Position numbers and translations under genes: made by a program. The notes under the pieces were generated by a model, which saw nothing but the letters and a program-made list of their open reading frames with translations, did no database searches and was not told where the DNA came from. Below are positions 7,201 to 10,000 of a stretch of DNA of 10,000 nt, in pieces (the first letter of the stretch is position 1; each line of letters begins with the position of its first letter). The DNA comes from Chondrilla cf. caribensis (Eukaryota > Porifera > Demospongiae > Chondrillida > Chondrillidae): positions 4,314,795-4,324,794 of the forward strand of contig OZ026555.1 in assembly GCA_964020155.1 (NCBI GenBank), in the 5' to 3' direction.

Positions 7201-7927
7201 TACACACACAAACACACACACATGCACACCTTACACTCGTATGTACACATACATACACACATGTACATACTATAAAGTAAAACAATCAGTCCACTACATA
7301 CCATAGTACATTTAACAGCACACTCACCATTCCAGGCATGACCTCCGTGTTGGTACCAGATACTTGTATCCCTGCATAGAGACAGGCTCGGTAATGAGCG
7401 TCCACCACTGCACGACCGAAGATCCTGTCAGCTCCTACTCCACAGTAGTAGGGCCCCTGGGGAGCTGGGTAACCGTTCTTTGGCCAACCATAGGGGTAGT
7501 CGTCTGTTGGGTCAAGAAGAGTGTACTCTTGTTCGATACCAAACCACGGAACCTCGCTTTTGACCTTTTCCATTATATCAACGCAAGTGGCACGGAAATT
7601 GCTATGAGATGGGGTTAGGTCGTGCTTGTAGCATTCCGAAAGAACCAAAACGTTGTCTCCTCGAAGGAAAGGGTCCTTGTAAATGGCCACAGGTTTGAGG
7701 TACACGTCCGAGTTGTGTCCTTCCGATTGTCCAGTGCTAGAGCCGTCGAAGTTCCACCATGGTAGGTCACTCGGAGAATTGGGGTACTTCTGAAGGGTTT
7801 TCGATTTATTACGAATATTTTCTCCCGTTCCGTCAATCCAAACATAGGTGGCTATGATAGCACCGTTTTGATTGAGTTCAAGGTACCTTTGGTAGGCTCC
7901 TTCAATTTTATCCGGTTTTGCGGACAT
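6487..7927 (-). CDS. GLUL: Glutamine synthetase (glutamate-ammonia ligase), complete, two exons
   Basis: Exons 7927-7328 (200 codons) and 6990-6487 (167 codons plus TAG) join in phase 0 into 367 residues, close to the 373 of the human enzyme. It forms glutamine from glutamate, ammonia and ATP. Visible motifs: the N-terminal signature [15 protein letters not shown] (60-74), metal-binding [12 protein letters not shown] (E132, E134), EVMPG (E195), [10 protein letters not shown] (E202), the ATP loop [20 protein letters not shown] (240-259, with H252), [10 protein letters not shown] (298-307), ASIRIPR (320-326) and the glutamate flap [13 protein letters not shown] (335-347, E337). No targeting peptide precedes the fold ([10 protein letters not shown]), so it is probably cytosolic and of the eukaryotic GSII type. 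It is convergent with PEAMT copy 1 and divergent from PEAMT copy 2. Confidence 0.97.
6991..7327 (-). other. Glutamine synthetase intron with CA/TG microsatellite
   Basis: Bounded on the minus strand by ATG|GTGAGT and ATGCAG. About half is microsatellite. Between the tract and the acceptor lies a perfect 8-bp hairpin, GTAATATG (7023-7030) with CATATTAC (7042-7049). Confidence 0.85.
7056..7223 (-). repeat. Compound (CA)n / CAAATACACA microsatellite
   Basis: Pure CA to about 7100, then alternating AAATACACAC blocks and CA runs to 7223. On the transcript strand of glutamine synthetase this is a UG-rich tract ending 65 nt before the acceptor. Confidence 0.96.
7328..7927 (-). CDS. GLUL: Glutamine synthetase exon 1 (N-terminal beta-Grasp and start of catalytic domain)
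   Basis: The start ATG at 7927-7925 sits in GAAGTCATGTCC and gives [20 protein letters not shown], matching the usual GSII N-terminal helix length. The exon ends [10 protein letters not shown] at a strong GTGAGT donor. Confidence 0.95.
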
Positions 7928-8157
7928 GACTTCCTGGTTTTAATAGCTATGGGGATTAGCTTCGTTTCTCGGTACAGTCTTGATTGAAGCAAGTCGTAGG
8001 TGGAATAGAGATGCAGCAAATATTCGAAGCATGGCAAACGTAAGCGCCCGCGCTTTGAGTTCGTGAGCGAGCAAAACTGTAATTTAAAATTAAATACAGT
8101 ATTATGTAGACTATAATGGTTGCGGGAAGAGGAGTAGGAAGAACTCGCCCATGCGCA

Positions 8158-8187
8158 AATTGTGGTAGCTCGCGTGCTACCACAATT
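8158..8187. promoter_or_regulatory. Perfect palindrome (12-bp arms, 6-base loop) upstream of glutamine synthetase
   Basis: AATTGTGGTAGC (8158-8169) and GCTACCACAATT (8176-8187) are exact reverse complements around TCGCGT, about 230-260 bp upstream of the synthetase ATG. Each arm carries TGTGGT, the RUNX-family core word, in inverted orientation. Depending on the transcription start it could be a paired protein site in DNA or a 12-bp RNA hairpin in the leader. Function is inferred only. Confidence 0.6.
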
Positions 8188-8231
8188 CATGTCTATGTTC
8201 ACCGAACCGCGGGTTGTTTAGGTAAAACGCG

Positions 8232-8237
8232 TATATA
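8232..8237 (-). promoter_or_regulatory. Possible TATA-like element for glutamine synthetase
   Basis: TATATA within GTTCATATATACGCG on the minus strand, about 305 bp upstream of the ATG. It is the only TATA-like word close to the GC-rich upstream region. No initiator can be placed, so this is weak. Confidence 0.25.
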
Positions 8238-8774
8238 TGAACAGCCACCTCCCTAGGATGAAACCTATCTAAAATGGTCACCTAATCGAATCTCAAAAAT
8301 TAATTATAATATCTGTAATGACCATTTCAATACAGCTACTTGTTTAATCGATATCCAGACTGAGTCAAAGAAATAGTCACTTGATTGTGGTGATCACATT
8401 GGACTGGTTTTCCTACCCGATATTTGAAGGGGGGGCAAAAATTTCAGAAATATTCTATCCCCCAGACCGGATATAATATAATATTGATTGATTGAGTGAT
8501 GGTGGAAAAAATTTCATGAGAGTTTCCCCCGCATTAGTGCATGAGGCTTTATCCACAAGTGCATACCATACAGATTCTGACAGAGAACTAGATTAGGCTA
8601 GCTACGTATATCAGAGATGTGTGAAGTTTGTACATGTAATGCAATCATGGGAAATGAAGTGTGGTGCGAAAACAGACCTTGACCCCAGAGCACCACGGAC
8701 TCCGCTAAGTACATACAACCTCCCATGGAGGCGTTTTGACTATTTTTTGTAGTTTTTGACTGTAGTGCATAAGA

Positions 8775-8847
8775 TGACCTCCGAATTGAGGATCAAAACC
8801 TCTGTAATAAGGACCACTCAAGTGTCCCTAATGGAGAGGTCCCACTG
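8775..8847. mobile_element. Relic of a CAGTGGGACCTC-type MITE, one terminus only
   Basis: The right end reads CTAATGGAGAGGTCCCACTG, whose complement CAGTGGGACCTCTCCATTAG parallels the left terminus at 3552. It is followed by TA (8848-8849). Internal GGACCACTCAAGTGTCC is also family-like. No matching left terminus was found, so the boundary at 8775 is approximate. Confidence 0.6.
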
Positions 8848-9252
8848 TATCCGTTTACACAAACTGTAATAGTAGCCTAAGTCAATAATGTACATTTCAT
8901 TTCATTAAAATTGTGAAAGAAATGGGACCACTTAACCAATGCAGGCTATTTTACAGGGTTGCAATGATAAAGTACATTGATTGTACATACATGAATCAAT
9001 TAAATGGAGTTCAAGTATCCGCGAACAAGACTTCGACGTTAGCAGTTTGGATATGTACGAGTGGGCCGGTCCACTGTACTCATTACGGAGTCTCCGTAAA
9101 TTTAACCTCGTCAGGTGGTCGACCCGTCTTCCACTTCCAAATTTTCATTCCAGAACCAATTGGAAACGGTGGACCAACTTTCAAGATATTTGACCTTTGC
9201 TACCCGGGGTTCGAGACCACCAGGCGATTATAACAGGTGACCGCGTGTAAAG

Positions 9253-9306
9253 ATGTCGAACGTATCGAGTAACGGTGACTTGCAAGAGATGTCCACCAGC
9301 GAACCA
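9253..9306 (+). CDS. pmt: PEAMT copy 2, exon 1
   Basis: Encodes MSNVSSNGDLQEMSTSEP up to a GTGAGT donor. An in-frame TGA at 9238-9240 precedes the ATG, so it is the first possible start. The N-terminal stretch is low-complexity and poorly conserved in the family, so this exon rests on splice logic more than on similarity. Confidence 0.72.
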
Positions 9307-9575
9307 GTGAGTTTTAGGTCCTGTGTGTGCTGTATTGATACCAGCATACCGTCTTGTGCGGAAGATGGATGATCTTGCATATCGTAATTCTCTCCCTGCT
9401 TTTCTGACAAGGGGAGAGAAGATATGAGGTTGTACTGGGTGGAACATAGCGAAACTGCTACAATGGAAAGCATGCTACTTGATGACAAAGCTGAGGAAAT
9501 TATTCTTCCTGATAAAAACGAAGTTCTATCTTTATTGCCTGATTTTAAGGTGATGCGTATGTGCATGTATTTGTG

Positions 9576-9622
<47 letters not shown>

Positions 9623-9803
9623 ATATGTACATCTGTGTGACTCTGTGAGTGTTTACATTTGGTGCTCTTCGTGTAGGGACAACGTGTTTTAGAGTTAGCA
9701 GCAGGTATTGGAAGGTTTACGGGAGACATCGCAGATGTAGCCAATCAGGTGGAAGTTGTGGAGTTTATGGAGAGTTTCATGGAAGCCAACAAGAAAACCA
9801 ACG
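9253..9803 (+). CDS. pmt: Phosphoethanolamine N-methyltransferase, 5' part (gene copy 2)
   Basis: Exons 9253-9306, 9412-9549 and 9677-9803 (phases 0, 0, 1) encode 106 residues of the N-terminus. The segment LYWVEHSETATMESMLLDDK, then KNEVLSLLPDF, then the SAM-binding motif I GQRVLELAAGIGRFTGDIAD and VEFMESFMEANKKTNG, follows the first methyltransferase domain of PEAMT motif by motif. The gene continues beyond the window. Because these exons cover domain 1 and copy 1 shows domain 2, both are probably full two-domain genes, but single-domain genes of nematode type cannot be excluded. It is on the same strand as copy 1 and divergent from glutamine synthetase. Confidence 0.92.
9412..9549 (+). CDS. 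pmt: PEAMT copy 2, exon 2
   Basis: 46 codons from TTTCTGACAAG to AAG|GTGATG. It starts GREDMRLYWVEHSETATMES and includes KNEVLSLLPDFK, the conserved lead-in to the Rossmann fold. Confidence 0.9.
9550..9676 (+). other. PEAMT copy 2, intron 2 with TG tract
   Basis: A 127-bp intron bounded by GTGATG and TCTTCGTGTAG. Pure TG at 9579-9620 takes up a third of it and ends 56 nt before the acceptor. Confidence 0.9.
9579..9620 (+). repeat. (GT)21 microsatellite
   Basis: Uninterrupted GT dinucleotides on the transcript strand inside the short intron. Confidence 0.97.
9677..9803 (+). CDS. pmt: PEAMT copy 2, exon 3 with SAM motif I
   Basis: Encodes GQRVLELAAGIGRFTGDIAD, then VANQVEVVEFMESFMEANKKTN, ending G|GTATGT in phase 1. 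The split codon supplies the conserved Gly of K-x-NG. LELAAGIGRFTG is the glycine-rich SAM-binding loop. Confidence 0.93.
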
Positions 9804-9942
9804 GTATGTATGAAATGCCAACAGTTCACTAGTTGATTAATTCATTAATTTTATTTATTATAGTATTGTATGTGCAATAAATCATTGTGATTTGTGTGAT
9901 TGTACATTAATCTCATTAATTGAAATGTCTTAGTGTTATGTA

Positions 9943-10000
<58 letters not shown>
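9804..10000 (+). other. PEAMT copy 2, start of intron 3
   Basis: Begins GTATGTATG. AT-rich with repeated TTAATT words at about 9835-9920, then a CA repeat to the edge. No continuation of the methyltransferase domain was found, so the next exon is outside. Confidence 0.75.
9949..10000 (+). repeat. (CA)n microsatellite running off the window
   Basis: At least 26 CA units, continuing past the window end. On the transcript strand this is CA, opposite to the UG tracts in the other introns. Confidence 0.97.

Larger units (their letters stand above)
7928..9252. other. Divergent spacer between glutamine synthetase and PEAMT copy 2
   Basis: The 1325-bp head-to-head spacer must hold both promoters. 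The 7930-8240 part is GC-rich for the window and contains TGCGCAT and CCGCGG words and the palindrome at 8158-8187. In minus sense a strong acceptor-like sequence (TTTAATTTTAAATTACAG, about 8075-8092) could end a 5' UTR intron. The 8250-8780 part has no recognised feature apart from a G7 run at about 8430. A MITE relic ends at 8847. The 8900-9230 part has open frames but nothing recognised. Confidence 0.6.

Noticed and set aside
7852..8202. 116-residue minus-strand ORF overlapping the glutamine synthetase start, as a possible upstream ORF
   Set aside because: It would begin far upstream and overlap the start in another frame, but the transcript start is unknown and an acceptor-like site near 8075 could remove it. 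Composition shows no coding character.
9116..9218. A-box-like TGGTCGACCCG and perfect B-box GGTTCGAGACC, suggesting a tRNA or tRNA-derived SINE
   Set aside because: The boxes are about 80 bp apart, too far for a tRNA. No T-arm or acceptor stem pairs around the B-box, and no terminal T run or poly-A tail follows.
8913..9233. 106-residue ORF just upstream of PEAMT copy 2, and overlapping frames
   Set aside because: No recognisable domain, and three frames on two strands are open in the same region. It may be leader or promoter sequence.

Overview
This is animal nuclear DNA: intron-containing genes with GT-AG splice sites, dense (TG/CA)n microsatellites, several minisatellites and short TA-flanked inverted-repeat transposons. 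Phosphoethanolamine N-methyltransferase (PEAMT) genes next to a eukaryotic-type glutamine synthetase, with small introns and a compact layout, suggest an invertebrate. A sponge or another marine invertebrate is my guess, not a demonstrated placement.

Layout: (a) 1-4747, plus strand: the last five exons of a PEAMT gene, covering the second methyltransferase domain down to its stop. Its introns hold a 28-bp minisatellite, an inverted repeat, two TA-flanked MITEs, a 57-bp minisatellite with 228-bp higher-order structure, and a long TG tract. An in-frame TAA interrupts this copy. (b) 4748-6486: spacer with a 12-bp array, a second 28-bp array and, at its right end, the probable 3' UTR of the next gene. 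(c) 6487-7927, minus strand: a complete two-exon cytosolic glutamine synthetase of 367 residues with all metal ligands present. (d) 7928-9252: divergent spacer with a perfect 12-bp-arm palindrome near the synthetase start and a MITE relic. (e) 9253-9803, plus strand: the first three exons of another PEAMT gene, covering the start of the first methyltransferase domain. The gene runs out of the window through an intron with a CA repeat.

The two PEAMT pieces come from opposite ends of the protein, so they cannot be aligned with each other here. They fit two tandem PEAMT genes with glutamine synthetase inserted between them in the opposite direction. PEAMT makes phosphocholine from phosphoethanolamine and SAM; glutamine synthetase makes glutamine from glutamate and ammonia. 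I see no pathway link beyond proximity.

The points most worth checking are the premature stop, the intronic array that repeats a branch-point/pyrimidine-tract/CAG pattern about 20 times, and sense-strand UG tracts 56-80 nt upstream of three 3' splice sites in three introns. I found no wholly new system that I could defend.
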